A stretch of 64,000 nucleotides of DNA, taken from DATJUF01 sp035524095 (lineage in GTDB: Bacteria; Desulfobacterota; Binatia; Binatales; Binataceae). Each line of letters starts with the position of its first letter. Position 1 is the first letter of the stretch. Shown one piece after another: positions 8,530 to 17,299 of this stretch. The notes under the pieces are model-generated. The model made no database searches and was not told the origin of the DNA. It worked only from the letters and a program-made list of their open reading frames with translations. A program made the position numbers and the translations under genes. The stretch spans positions 1 to 64,000 of the forward strand of contig DATKPK010000046.1 of NCBI GenBank assembly GCA_035524095.1, in the 5' to 3' direction.

Positions 8530-10233
8530 ATGAATGTGACACTGGAAAAGCCGCCGCGTAACAAACCTGGAGTCTGGCTCTTCCGTGGCATTATCCCAAT
8601 CGACCGCGCCGCCGCGATAGGCGATGTACTCGCGGGTTTCACTCTGGCCGCGATGAACGTGCCTCAGGCGCTCGGCTATACGCGCATCGCCGGCATGCCC
8701 GTCGTGACCGGACTGTATACGCTGCTATTGCCGCTCATCGCCTTCGCGACCTTCGGGTCATCGCGCTATCTGGTGGTGGCGGCAGACTCGGCCACTGCGG
8801 CAATTCTTGCAGGTAGTCTTTCAACTATGGCGCCGATTGCCAGCGCCCATTATGTCGCGCTCGCCGGGATGGTCGCGCTGCTGACCGCCGGATTGCTGCT
8901 CCTAGCCCGTCTCTTCAGGCTTGGCTTTCTGGCCGATTTCCTTTCACAAACGGTATTGGTCGGCTTTCTGACCGGCGTGGGATTCCAGGTGGGAATTGCG
9001 ATGCTTGGCGATATGCTTGGTGTCCGCGTCGGATCCAGGAACACCGTCGTCCAGTTCGTACAGGCGCTTCGCGGTTTGCCGCAAACGCATGTGCCCACAC
9101 TCTGCCTGGCAGCCGCCACCGTTCTGATCATCGTGCTCATCCGCAACTTGGCTCCACGGATACCGGGAGCATTTTTCGTGGTCACCGGAGCGATCGCCGC
9201 AAGCGCAGCGTTCGGCTTCGCCGGACACGGGATTAAGCTGATCCAGGATGTCACCGGAGGCCTTCCGCCGATCCACTGGCCAGACATAACCTTACACGAG
9301 ATTCCGACGCTATTTCCGGTCGCAGGCTCCTGCTTTCTGATGATCGTCGCGCAAAGTTCGGCGACCTCCCATGCTTACGCTTCGCGTCACCGGCAAACAC
9401 TCAACATCGACGCGGACCTAGTCGGCCTCGCCGCGGCCAATATCTCGGCAGCACTCACAGGCACCTTCGTGGTTAATGGCAGCCCGACGCAGACAGCGAT
9501 GGTCGAAAGTTCGGGCGGGCGCAGCCAAATCGCCCACCTGACCACTGCGGGAATCGTGGCCGTGATACTCCTCTTTCTGGCGGGCCCGCTCCACTATCTG
9601 CCGCGTTGCGTACTTGCTGCTGTCGTTTTCACGATCGCGATCAAACTCGTCGACCTGCGTGGGCTTCGTGACATCTGGCGTGAAACCCCAAGCGAATTCG
9701 GGTTGGCTTTGATTACTGCCGCAGTGGTCGTGGTAATCGGGGTCGAACAAGGCATCCTGCTGGCCATGGCGCTGTCGTTGCTCCGGCATCTTCGCCACAG
9801 CTATCGGCCCTACACCGCGGTACTGATCGACGACGAGGGCTACTGGCGGCCGACCCCGGCTGTCCCGGGCACGATGAGCGGACCGGGGTTGATTATCTTT
9901 CAGTTCGGCGCGGACCTTTTCTACGCGAATGCCAACCGTTTCGTCGCCGACATTCGGAGCCTTATTGACGGCGCCGCAACGCCGGTCAAATGGCTGGTCG
10001 TGGATGCGGCCGCGATCACCAGCATCGACTATTCAGCCTCGAGCGTCTTGCGCGATGTCCGTCAGGACCTGGGCAGCCGGCATGTGGGCCTCATTCTTGC
10101 GCGTGCGGAACCCTCGCTCCGCTCTCATCTGGAGCATCATGGCTTGATCAGCGTCATCGGTGCCGATCATATCTTTTTTACTTTGCGCGAAGCGCTCGCC
10201 GCGATAAACGAGCAGCGCATTAGCCCGGAGTGA
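8530..10233 (+). CDS. SulP/SLC26 family anion transporter with STAS domain
   Basis: A 567-residue inner-membrane transporter. The N-terminal about 420 residues have many hydrophobic helices with the SulP signature NVPQALGYTRIAGMPVVTGLYTLLLP and the GTFVVNGSPTQTAM region. The C-terminal STAS domain (about 440-555) contains WLVVDAAAITSIDYSAS. SulP proteins carry sulfate, bicarbonate, or C4-dicarboxylates; this one's substrate is not evident. A strong Shine-Dalgarno AGGAGG lies 17 bases before the ATG, longer than usual. It sits directly after ppk2. Confidence 0.93.
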   Translation: MNVTLEKPPRNKPGVWLFRGIIPIDRAAAIGDVLAGFTLAAMNVPQALGYTRIAGMPVVTGLYTLLLPLIAFATFGSSRYLVVAADSATAAILAGSLSTMAPIASAHYVALAGMVALLTAGLLLLARLFRLGFLADFLSQTVLVGFLTGVGFQVGIAMLGDMLGVRVGSRNTVVQFVQALRGLPQTHVPTLCLAAATVLIIVLIRNLAPRIPGAFFVVTGAIAASAAFGFAGHGIKLIQDVTGGLPPIHWPDITLHEIPTLFPVAGSCFLMIVAQSSATSHAYASRHRQTLNIDADLVGLAAANISAALTGTFVVNGSPTQTAMVESSGGRSQIAHLTTAGIVAVILLFLAGPLHYLPRCVLAAVVFTIAIKLVDLRGLRDIWRETPSEFGLALITAAVVVVIGVEQGILLAMALSLLRHLRHSYRPYTAVLIDDEGYWRPTPAVPGTMSGPGLIIFQFGADLFYANANRFVADIRSLIDGAATPVKWLVVDAAAITSIDYSASSVLRDVRQDLGSRHVGLILARAEPSLRSHLEHHGLISVIGADHIFFTLREALAAINEQRISPE

Positions 10234-10314
10234 TTTCCGACAGCCGCGCCTCGCCGGATTTCTCTTGCTTTCGGCTCATAGTGATGCGAGTTGTTGCGTC
10301 GAGGCTTGTTCATC

Positions 10315-11532
10315 ATGGCTACGACCAAACCTATGCTCGAAGGCTACCGGGTACTTGACTTCACCCAGGTTCTGGCAGGTCCGACCACCAGCCGCTACAT
10401 GGCGGAAATGGGGGCCGAGGTCATCAAAATCGAATTCGCACCAGCTGGCGATATTTCGCGAGGCGTGCCCTACCTCCAAGATGGCCGTAGTGGTTACTAC
10501 GTTCAGCAGAATCGCGGAAAGCGGAGTCTCTGCCTCGACCTCAAGCATCCCGGCGCCGCGGCGATTATCAAAGAGTTGATCCCGAAGGTTGATATATTAG
10601 TTGAAAATTACGCACCGGGCGTAATCGGGCGGCTGGGCTTTGCTTATGAGAATGTGAAGGCTCTCAATTCGAAAATAATCATGTGTTCGATTTCCACGTT
10701 CGGCCAGAAGGGTCCACTCGCCGAACGCCCGGGATATGACTTCATTGGATGTGCCTACTCGGGTGTGCTGAGCATGATCGGCGAAGCCGGCCATACGCCG
10801 TCGCTGCCGCAGGTCGGCGTCGGCGACATAAGTACCGGGGTTCATGCGTTGAGCGCGATTCTTGCCGCCCTGCTCCATCGCGAACGCACCGGCGAGGGGC
10901 AATACGTCGAGACTTCGCTGCTCGACTGCTACTTCAGCTACAACGACTTGACCGTCCAGACCGCGAGCTTGAGCAAGGGAAAAGTTCTGCCGAGGCGCAA
11001 CGGGTCACATCATTTTGGCGTCGCCCCGCTGGGAGTATTCAATGGCAAACGCGGCGGCATCTTGATCATGGCCAGCACCGATCATCAGTTCGGTTATTTG
11101 TGCCAAGCGATGGGCCGTCCTGAAATACACACCGACAAGCGGTTTTTAACCAACGCGGACCGGATGGCGAATGTCGATGAGCTCAAGCGCATAATCCAGG
11201 ACTGGTTCGACGCCACGAGCGAAGACGAGGTGTTCAGGCTACTCGAAGAGTATCGGGTCCCCTACGCGCCGGTCCTGGCGATTGAAGAAGCAATGGCGCA
11301 ACCACATTTGCGCGACCGCGAGATCGTAAGAAAGTATAAAGATCGTTTTCTGGGGGAATTCGATATTCCCGGCTTCCCACTGCGGTTCTCGGCCTATCCG
11401 CGTCATCCAGACCTCGACGCTCCCACGCTCGGCGAGCACAATCACGCACTTCTTGAAGAGTATCTCGGTTATTCGGCGCAGCGGATTGCTGAGCTCGAAG
11501 CCCAAGGCGTGCTACATCGCGGCCCGCGTTAA
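10315..11532 (+). CDS. CaiB/BaiF family III CoA transferase
   Basis: Using the ATG at 10315 gives 405 residues; a TTG 24 bases upstream is in frame but less likely. Family III CoA-transferase signatures are clear: VLDFTQVLAGPTTSRYMAEMGAEVIKIE, QNRGKRSLCLDLK, and the catalytic Asp in RPGYDFIGCAYSG. The C-terminal block ends with LGEHNHALLEEYLGYS. The enzyme moves CoA between carboxylic acids in the cytoplasm through a covalent Asp-anhydride mechanism. The substrate is unknown. It is followed by a small membrane protein and an amidohydrolase on the same strand, which suggests catabolism of an activated carboxylate. Confidence 0.95.
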   Translation: MATTKPMLEGYRVLDFTQVLAGPTTSRYMAEMGAEVIKIEFAPAGDISRGVPYLQDGRSGYYVQQNRGKRSLCLDLKHPGAAAIIKELIPKVDILVENYAPGVIGRLGFAYENVKALNSKIIMCSISTFGQKGPLAERPGYDFIGCAYSGVLSMIGEAGHTPSLPQVGVGDISTGVHALSAILAALLHRERTGEGQYVETSLLDCYFSYNDLTVQTASLSKGKVLPRRNGSHHFGVAPLGVFNGKRGGILIMASTDHQFGYLCQAMGRPEIHTDKRFLTNADRMANVDELKRIIQDWFDATSEDEVFRLLEEYRVPYAPVLAIEEAMAQPHLRDREIVRKYKDRFLGEFDIPGFPLRFSAYPRHPDLDAPTLGEHNHALLEEYLGYSAQRIAELEAQGVLHRGPR

Positions 11533-11611
11533 GGGAGTGGATGGCGGCTTGATGGTATCGCATTTCAGCTGGTTGCAGGAGGAGAGATAAACTAAGCTTA
11601 AGGGCGAAAAT

Positions 11612-11842
11612 ATGTATCGCCTAATACACTTCGCGCCTCATCTTGGCGTGGTACTCATTGTCGCCGGCATCGGGCTTGTGGTGTTCCAGATGACCCGCTC
11701 ACCACATACTTGTGACGAATGCCAGCATAGGGGTGGCCCGATCGGCAAACTTGATCCAACGATCTCAACTACGTATTTGGGTTTGTTACTGATCGCAATC
11801 GGAATCGCTCTCTTGATTGGGGCTGCTACCGCTACCGTTTAG
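11612..11842 (+). CDS. Small two-helix membrane protein
   Basis: A 76-residue protein with two predicted membrane helices (about residues 9-27 and 53-73) joined by a polar loop holding CDEC followed by a His. I do not recognise the family. The ATG at 11612 follows an AGGG at a plausible distance. The Cys pair in the loop could bind a metal or form a disulfide, but nothing else supports a function. It stands alone between the CoA transferase and the amidohydrolase, on the same strand as both. Confidence 0.6.
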   Translation: MYRLIHFAPHLGVVLIVAGIGLVVFQMTRSPHTCDECQHRGGPIGKLDPTISTTYLGLLLIAIGIALLIGAATATV

Positions 11843-11928
11843 AAATTACTGACTCACCGAATCACGAACTAAGGCATCACGCCGGTCTTCAGAAGGCTAA
11901 GTGTAAGAACCTCCGGGAGAAGTGACCA

Positions 11929-13071
11929 ATGGAATACGACTTCATTTCAGCGGATTGTCACATCGACTTAATCTGGCTGCCCCCTGATCTTTTTACCGCA
12001 AACGCGCCGGCAGCGTTGAAAGATCGCATGCCCTACGTCGCGGAAGGGCGCAAGGGCATGCAGTGGGTCGCGAACAATGGCGCCAAGTTCGGCCTAGTCA
12101 ATGGGATGGGCTCGGCCGGGCGCGAATACGTCCCCGGTGAAATCCATCGCTCTGATCGTATGGCTTCGACGGGCCTGTACGACGACGGACGCAAAGGGGT
12201 TCGGCGCCTAACCGACCCTGAGTTGCGTCTCAAGGATCAGGAACGCGACGGCGTTCAGGCCGAAGTGCTCTACGGCGTCCTGGGCGCGAGCATGCGGCTC
12301 AAGGATGACGAAGCCGCCACCGAGATGTTGCGTATCTACAATCAATGGCTTGGCGGCTTCTGCCGGACGCATCCTGACCGCTATGCAGGTCTCGCCTCGA
12401 TTCCAAGTCACGATATTGGCGCGGCAGTCGCTGAAATTAAACGGGTGGCCAAGGACGGAGTTCTGCGTGGGATCGATATTGCCAACCGTCCCGATATCCC
12501 GCCGTTCTGGGACCCATGCTGGAATCCGCTATGGGATATTGCAGAAGAGGCGCAATTGCCGGTGCATTTGCACACCATCGGCGGCTCAATTCCGGACTTT
12601 AGAAAACTCGAACACAAGGTCGGACGCGCAGCATTCGCGACTGCGATTTCGAGTTTTCAGATGTATATGTCGATCCCGCTGATGGCGACTATTTTCGCCG
12701 GCGTGCTCGAACATCATCCCGGCCTCAGGATGGTAATCGGGGAGAGTGGCATCGGATGGATTCCTTATATTCTCGATCACATGGATCTCGAATGGGAAGA
12801 CCAGTTCAAAGATCTGGATCTCAAGATGAAGCCGAGTGACTATTGGCGGCGGCAGTGCTACGCGACCTATCAGAGCGATCGTATCGGCATCAAGTTGCTT
12901 GACGAGATCGGCGAAGACAACATTATGTGGGGTTCCGATTTCCCGCACCCAGACGGCATCTGGCCCGATTCCCAGGAATATATTCAACGCGAGTTGGGGC
13001 ATCTGCCGGCGGCGACGCGTCACAAAATAGTTTGCGGTAACGCCGCGAAACTCTACGGCTTCGTCCAGTGA
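11929..13071 (+). CDS. Amidohydrolase-related metal-dependent hydrolase/decarboxylase
   Basis: A 380-residue TIM-barrel protein of the amidohydrolase 2 (ACMSD-like) family. The N-terminal metal motif reads DCHIDLIW (residues about 9-16), then come PVHLHTIGG, a VIGESGIGWIPYILDHMD segment and the C-terminal metal/acid motif MWGSDFPHPDG. These blocks are typical of the hydrolase or decarboxylase group found in aromatic and alicyclic acid breakdown gene sets. The second His of the classical H-x-H is replaced by Asp, as in some family members. It is encoded downstream of a CoA transferase. Substrate unknown. Confidence 0.9.
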   Translation: MEYDFISADCHIDLIWLPPDLFTANAPAALKDRMPYVAEGRKGMQWVANNGAKFGLVNGMGSAGREYVPGEIHRSDRMASTGLYDDGRKGVRRLTDPELRLKDQERDGVQAEVLYGVLGASMRLKDDEAATEMLRIYNQWLGGFCRTHPDRYAGLASIPSHDIGAAVAEIKRVAKDGVLRGIDIANRPDIPPFWDPCWNPLWDIAEEAQLPVHLHTIGGSIPDFRKLEHKVGRAAFATAISSFQMYMSIPLMATIFAGVLEHHPGLRMVIGESGIGWIPYILDHMDLEWEDQFKDLDLKMKPSDYWRRQCYATYQSDRIGIKLLDEIGEDNIMWGSDFPHPDGIWPDSQEYIQRELGHLPAATRHKIVCGNAAKLYGFVQ

Positions 13072-13148
13072 CCAGGAAGGCTGACAATAATTGGGTAAAG
13101 CAACCAGGCTTTTACTGGAAGCACTTGAACTGAGTCAAAAAGAATGAC

Positions 13149-13177
13149 CGTTGGGCGGAGCAAACTTCCGCCCAACG
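13149..13177. terminator. Bidirectional hairpin terminator candidate
   Basis: A perfect 11-bp stem (CGTTGGGCGGA with TCCGCCCAACG) and a seven-base loop lie between the convergent amidohydrolase (ends 13071) and enoyl-CoA hydratase (ends 13233) genes. On the minus strand it is followed by a T-rich run (TTCTTTTT), so it best fits termination of the minus-strand gene and may serve both. Confidence 0.75.
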
Positions 13178-13232
13178 AATACTTACCAATTTCGTGCGTC
13201 ACTTCGTGGCCAGGGCGGCCGCAGAGTTGCTA

Positions 13233-14018
13233 CTACTTGGGGGCGCGGACCGAATCGGCCTTGCGGCGTTCACTCTTGGCACGCAGTGCTTCGTCAGCTG
13301 CCTTGATCGTCAGCGCTTCATAAGCAAGCCCGGCATCCATGATCAAGTTGGATTGGCGCTTCAGCCATTTGTTGACAGCGAGCTTGCTCCATCGGATTGC
13401 CCAAGTCGGGCCATCGGCGAGTTCCTGCGCGAGTTCCTTGGCCGCGGGCAATACTTGATCCGGTGGAACGGCATAGTTCACCAGGCCAATCCGGGCAGCC
13501 TCGGCGCCGGTGATGATATTCCCGCGCATCAGATATTCTTTTGCCCGATGCGGCCCGATCAGCAACGGCCAGATCACGGCTCCGCCGTCGCCGGCCACGA
13601 CGCGCATCTTCACATGCGTGTCAGCTATCTTTGCAGTTTCTGATGCAATCGTAATGTCGCACATCAGCGCCAGTGTTGCGCCGAGCGAAAAAGCATCGCC
13701 ATTGATCGCGCCGATAATCGGCTGCTCGACGTCAAGAAAGTTCTGGACGATACGTCGCCCATTGGAGGTTTGATGACGACCATGATTACGGCGCGAGGGT
13801 TTCGGATCGCGCGCCATCTCCATTTCTTTCGGATTCAAGAAGACATTCCCAACGCCAGTCAGGATAATCGCGTTAACGTCATGGTCGGCAGCGAGGTCCG
13901 TCCAGATTTCCTCAACTTCGTGATGGACCTCGTAACTGAAATACTCGGGCCGCTTGATCGTCACGGTCGCGACGCGATCCGTCACGTTGATATCGAGAAA
14001 ATCGTAGTTGTAATTCAT
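13233..14018 (-). CDS. Enoyl-CoA hydratase/isomerase (crotonase) family protein
   Basis: A 261-residue crotonase-fold protein. Oxyanion-hole blocks are visible (EQPIIGAINGDAFSLGATLALMCDITIAS), followed by VVAGDGGAVIWPLLIG, ITGAEAARIGLVN and the C-terminal helices. The second catalytic Glu position of classical crotonase appears to be Asp/Gly-rich (AGDGG), so it may be a hydrolase, isomerase or lyase rather than a simple hydratase. It acts on acyl-CoA thioesters in the cytoplasm. It is a single gene facing the amidohydrolase and separated from it by a hairpin. Confidence 0.9.
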   Translation of the reverse strand: MNYNYDFLDINVTDRVATVTIKRPEYFSYEVHHEVEEIWTDLAADHDVNAIILTGVGNVFLNPKEMEMARDPKPSRRNHGRHQTSNGRRIVQNFLDVEQPIIGAINGDAFSLGATLALMCDITIASETAKIADTHVKMRVVAGDGGAVIWPLLIGPHRAKEYLMRGNIITGAEAARIGLVNYAVPPDQVLPAAKELAQELADGPTWAIRWSKLAVNKWLKRQSNLIMDAGLAYEALTIKAADEALRAKSERRKADSVRAPK

Positions 14019-14154
14019 CGGCCGCAGCCTCCGTTAATCTCTGATGAGGCATACCACCGAAGGACGTTCATCGCCAAACCGAGCGCCAACTGTACGGGCG
14101 CCATTCTCACCGCGGAATAAGATTAGCGCTGCGGCGCGCGACTAATGAGCGTAG

Positions 14155-16347
14155 TTACTGAGTGGGACACTGCCCCTGGTTTTGCAGGATGATCGCCAAG
14201 TCAGCGTCGTCGGTTAAGCCATCGAGATTAATGTCGGCCCAACTGGAAAGTCCGCTGGATAGCGCTTCAAGCGTTGCCCATTCCGCGACATCCAGATAGT
14301 TCACGACACCGTCGAGATTGACATCACCCGGGCAGGCCGGCTGCGATGCGAGTAGCTGGTTAAGCTGTGCGCTCAAAGCATTGTAGTTCCGTAGCTGCTG
14401 CCGAGTGAGCTTGCTTCCAGACGCCAGCAGGTCAGAATCGGCGGTATCGAGCTTCGGCACCGGAACATTCTGATTGATCTGATAGAACTCCGTACTTGAG
14501 CTGTTGGCACACGAATTCGAGGCCGCGTCATACCCTTCATAACTATTGATTACTAATTTGTAGCGGTTGTTGCGTATCGCGACGGCCTCCAGTGGATAGA
14601 TGTTGTCGGAAATCGTCTGGCTGTGATCGTGCTGCCAGATGGCAACGTCGCAGCACAACGCCAATCCTTCCAGCGGGATTCCAGCGGTGCTAGGGTCTGT
14701 GGCTCCCGCGCCCCACCATACTCCATTGTTGTCCTCGCACACCCCTTTGGTCGGAGCGATTTGTGTGCACGTGGTTGTATTGTATACGCAAGGTCCGTTA
14801 ATAGCGCCATTGGCGTGGAGATTTGTGCCGATTTGCGTGAAGTTTGTTTTCCGGATGCTCGACTGATCAGGATTCCTAAGGTACGGAAGCATCGTCTGAG
14901 CATCGACGGTCCGTGGTACATCCTCATGTACGTTGACACCCGCGAGTTCACCGAAGAGCTGGTAGAAATCGACGATGTTGACCATCGCTTTTACCACTCG
15001 GCCGGGTTGATTAACTGCCGGTCCCGCGACAATTCCCGGAACCCAGACGCCAGTCTGATAGACACTGGATTTCGAGCGACTGGGATCGAATGGAACTTTG
15101 ACGGCGGCGCCGTTGCTACCATTGTCGGCGACGATGATAACGTCGGTGTTGGTTTGCTTCGGGCGGTAAACTAATTGGCCGCTTGGAGTAACTGTCGCCA
15201 GTCCGGTCGCTACCAAAAGCTGTCCTACTTCGTAATCGAGCGCCTCTTCCATCTGGTTGGTGATGGTTCTCTGGTCAATGGCATCAGCACAGTCGAGATT
15301 GCTGGTATCCGCCTCTCCAGGAGGCAGCGTTTGACTAGGTGGCTGCATGACGGGGAGATGGGCCGAGGCAAAATCCACGCTAACCATCCACGGCTGGTTC
15401 TTCGGCTGCTGATTGATCCAGGCGACCGCCGCATTAACTACCTGCACACCGCGGAAGGTCCGCGCACTGAGATCAGTCGGTGGTACCTGCACGACCGATC
15501 CATTATCGTTGATGACTAACGGTGACACGTAATGTCCACTAAGAGTGGAAAAGTTGATATACGCTGGCGGCGGGTTGGTACATGATTGATTGGGATTGAA
15601 GATGCCACCGCTATCTCGGCATACCCTTCCCGGCGCTTCCTCCCCGGATTTCGTAACCACTGCGCAGGTGCCGTCACCCGCATAGCAGGCACCCGTATCT
15701 GCACCGCCATCGTTAGCGTCGCGCACAAAGCCACAGGACCAGGTGCCGGGCGGCGAGACTCCGCCGGCGGTAGTGTCAATCGACGAGGGGTCACCGGTGG
15801 CGTCGAGCCAGCCATTGAAGTACGTGAAACCGAGCGCCTGCACCATACCCAAGCCGTAGGGATTGTTGCCCTGGGTACCTAGATGAAACTTACCGAAGAG
15901 GGCACTTGTATAACCGCGTTGCTGGAGCAAGATGGGTGCAGTCGTCTCGTTAGGATTCACCATGAAGTTGGCAAGATCATCGTTGCCAATCGCAGTGTAA
16001 ACGTTTGTGCGGAACGGGTAGCGGCCGGTGTAGAGCGCCGCGCGCGAGTTCGAGCAGGCGGGCATGGCCCAGACGTTGTGGAATTTAATCCCCGCCTTGG
16101 CGATGGCATCAAGATTTGGCGTAGCCGCCGGAGTCGTGCCGCCGTATCCGAACAGCTTAAACTGGTCGATACCGGCATCGTCCATCAGAATCAATAGAAT
16201 GTTCGGCGGCTGACCAACCGCCGCGACCGGCTCTGAGATTGCTCCAATGGAGACCAGAGCAAGCAAAAGTGGAAAGATGAACGGCTTGGACGGCGTCACC
16301 CAAAGACGCGACCACAGCGATCGCAATGTCCAGCCCGTCAGCGCCAC
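14155..16347 (-). CDS. Exported sulfatase-family hydrolase with dockerin-like C-terminal repeats
   Basis: A 730-residue protein. An N-terminal basic region and hydrophobic helix (about 20-45) indicate export. The sulfatase core begins PPNILLILMDDAGIDQFKLFGYGG (metal Asp56/57). The active-site block CSNSRAALYTGRYPF has Cys98 and Arg102 but Asn instead of Pro/Ala at position 3 of the C-x-P/A-x-R formylglycine motif. Metal residues recur in IVADNGSNG. The tail carries two dockerin-like calcium repeats: GDVNLDGVVNYLDV and ADINLDGLTDDADL. Several Cys-rich inserts occur mid-protein. The substrate may be a sulfate ester or another phospho/sulfo ester. The repeats and the motif change are directly visible. 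Confidence 0.88.
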   Translation of the reverse strand: MALTGWTLRSLWSRLWVTPSKPFIFPLLLALVSIGAISEPVAAVGQPPNILLILMDDAGIDQFKLFGYGGTTPAATPNLDAIAKAGIKFHNVWAMPACSNSRAALYTGRYPFRTNVYTAIGNDDLANFMVNPNETTAPILLQQRGYTSALFGKFHLGTQGNNPYGLGMVQALGFTYFNGWLDATGDPSSIDTTAGGVSPPGTWSCGFVRDANDGGADTGACYAGDGTCAVVTKSGEEAPGRVCRDSGGIFNPNQSCTNPPPAYINFSTLSGHYVSPLVINDNGSVVQVPPTDLSARTFRGVQVVNAAVAWINQQPKNQPWMVSVDFASAHLPVMQPPSQTLPPGEADTSNLDCADAIDQRTITNQMEEALDYEVGQLLVATGLATVTPSGQLVYRPKQTNTDVIIVADNGSNGAAVKVPFDPSRSKSSVYQTGVWVPGIVAGPAVNQPGRVVKAMVNIVDFYQLFGELAGVNVHEDVPRTVDAQTMLPYLRNPDQSSIRKTNFTQIGTNLHANGAINGPCVYNTTTCTQIAPTKGVCEDNNGVWWGAGATDPSTAGIPLEGLALCCDVAIWQHDHSQTISDNIYPLEAVAIRNNRYKLVINSYEGYDAASNSCANSSSTEFYQINQNVPVPKLDTADSDLLASGSKLTRQQLRNYNALSAQLNQLLASQPACPGDVNLDGVVNYLDVAEWATLEALSSGLSSWADINLDGLTDDADLAIILQNQGQCPTQ

Positions 16348-16524
16348 GACCCACCCCCCTCGAGGACCGTTACGAATTTATCGATTTTGGATTATCCGCG
16401 AAGCGAACAATCCTCGCGAGATTTGGTGCAGCCGTTTTTCATCCGATAACCGGAAAATACGGTCAGGATTGTCAGCGGCAGGGAGGTTCCGTCTGGCCGG
16501 CCTATTAGCGAATCGGCAAATGAC

Positions 16525-17205
16525 CTATTTATGCACCTCAACTGGCGGGGTCGGCTGGCTCAACCGCGAGGTGATTTCCTCGTCGGTCATGTCATAGAGC
16601 CGTTCCATCCCGTCCATCATCGGCTTGCCCGAGTTCGGTGGTGGCTGCTTAACCTTGCCGCCCTGGCTGTCGAATGCGGGCGGGTTCCTGTAGCGCCGCA
16701 AATCGGAAGGCATGATGCCGGCGAGCTGCACGACTTCAGGATCAATCCATGCGTCAGCGTCGATGGAATTGCCTTCTGACGTTGAGAATTCGAGGTTGAT
16801 CCCTTCGGGCGCTGCGAGATAGATCGATTTACAGAAGCCGTGGTCAAGCGGGCCCATCACCCAGTAGCCATGTGAACGCACACGATCGCGCATCGCCAGC
16901 AAATCCGCTTCGGTGTCGACATTGAGCGCGACATGCTGCATCACGCCCGCGGCCACTGGCATCGCCGGCGAACCGGCATGGGAAACGCCCTTAATTCCTT
17001 GAATTTCGCCAATTTCCTTCGACTGGACGAAGGCGATCGATGAGCTGTTGCCCAACTTCAGGAAGCCATGGAAGGTGTTCTCGACCCCGTGCATCCAATA
17101 AAGGGCGACCAGTTCCATCCCCACGACCTGAGTATAAAACTCGATCTGGCTCTTGATGTCCTTCGTGCAAATCGCGAGGTGATGAACTCCGTTCGGCAGA
17201 CCCAT
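16525..17205 (-). CDS. VOC (glyoxalase/extradiol dioxygenase) superfamily protein
   Basis: A 226-residue protein with two beta-alpha-beta-beta-beta modules. Module one starts GVHHLAICTKDIKSQIEFYTQVVGMELV. Module two has MQHVALNVDTEADLLAMRDRVRSHG and ends GINLEFS. Metal ligands expected for the family are present: His in HHLA, His in QHVA and Glu in LEF. VOC enzymes include glyoxalase, dioxygenases and methylmalonyl-CoA epimerase. The C-terminal about 65 residues are a polar tail that contains no recognised domain. The reaction is not assignable. Confidence 0.85.
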   Translation of the reverse strand: MGLPNGVHHLAICTKDIKSQIEFYTQVVGMELVALYWMHGVENTFHGFLKLGNSSSIAFVQSKEIGEIQGIKGVSHAGSPAMPVAAGVMQHVALNVDTEADLLAMRDRVRSHGYWVMGPLDHGFCKSIYLAAPEGINLEFSTSEGNSIDADAWIDPEVVQLAGIMPSDLRRYRNPPAFDSQGGKVKQPPPNSGKPMMDGMERLYDMTDEEITSRLSQPTPPVEVHK

Positions 17206-17299
17206 GACATCGTCCTCCGTATGAAAATTGACTTCTTTGCTTGATTAGCTTATCGCATTTTGCACTTATCCCATTTCTACTTCTATTGAAAGCTCCGGT

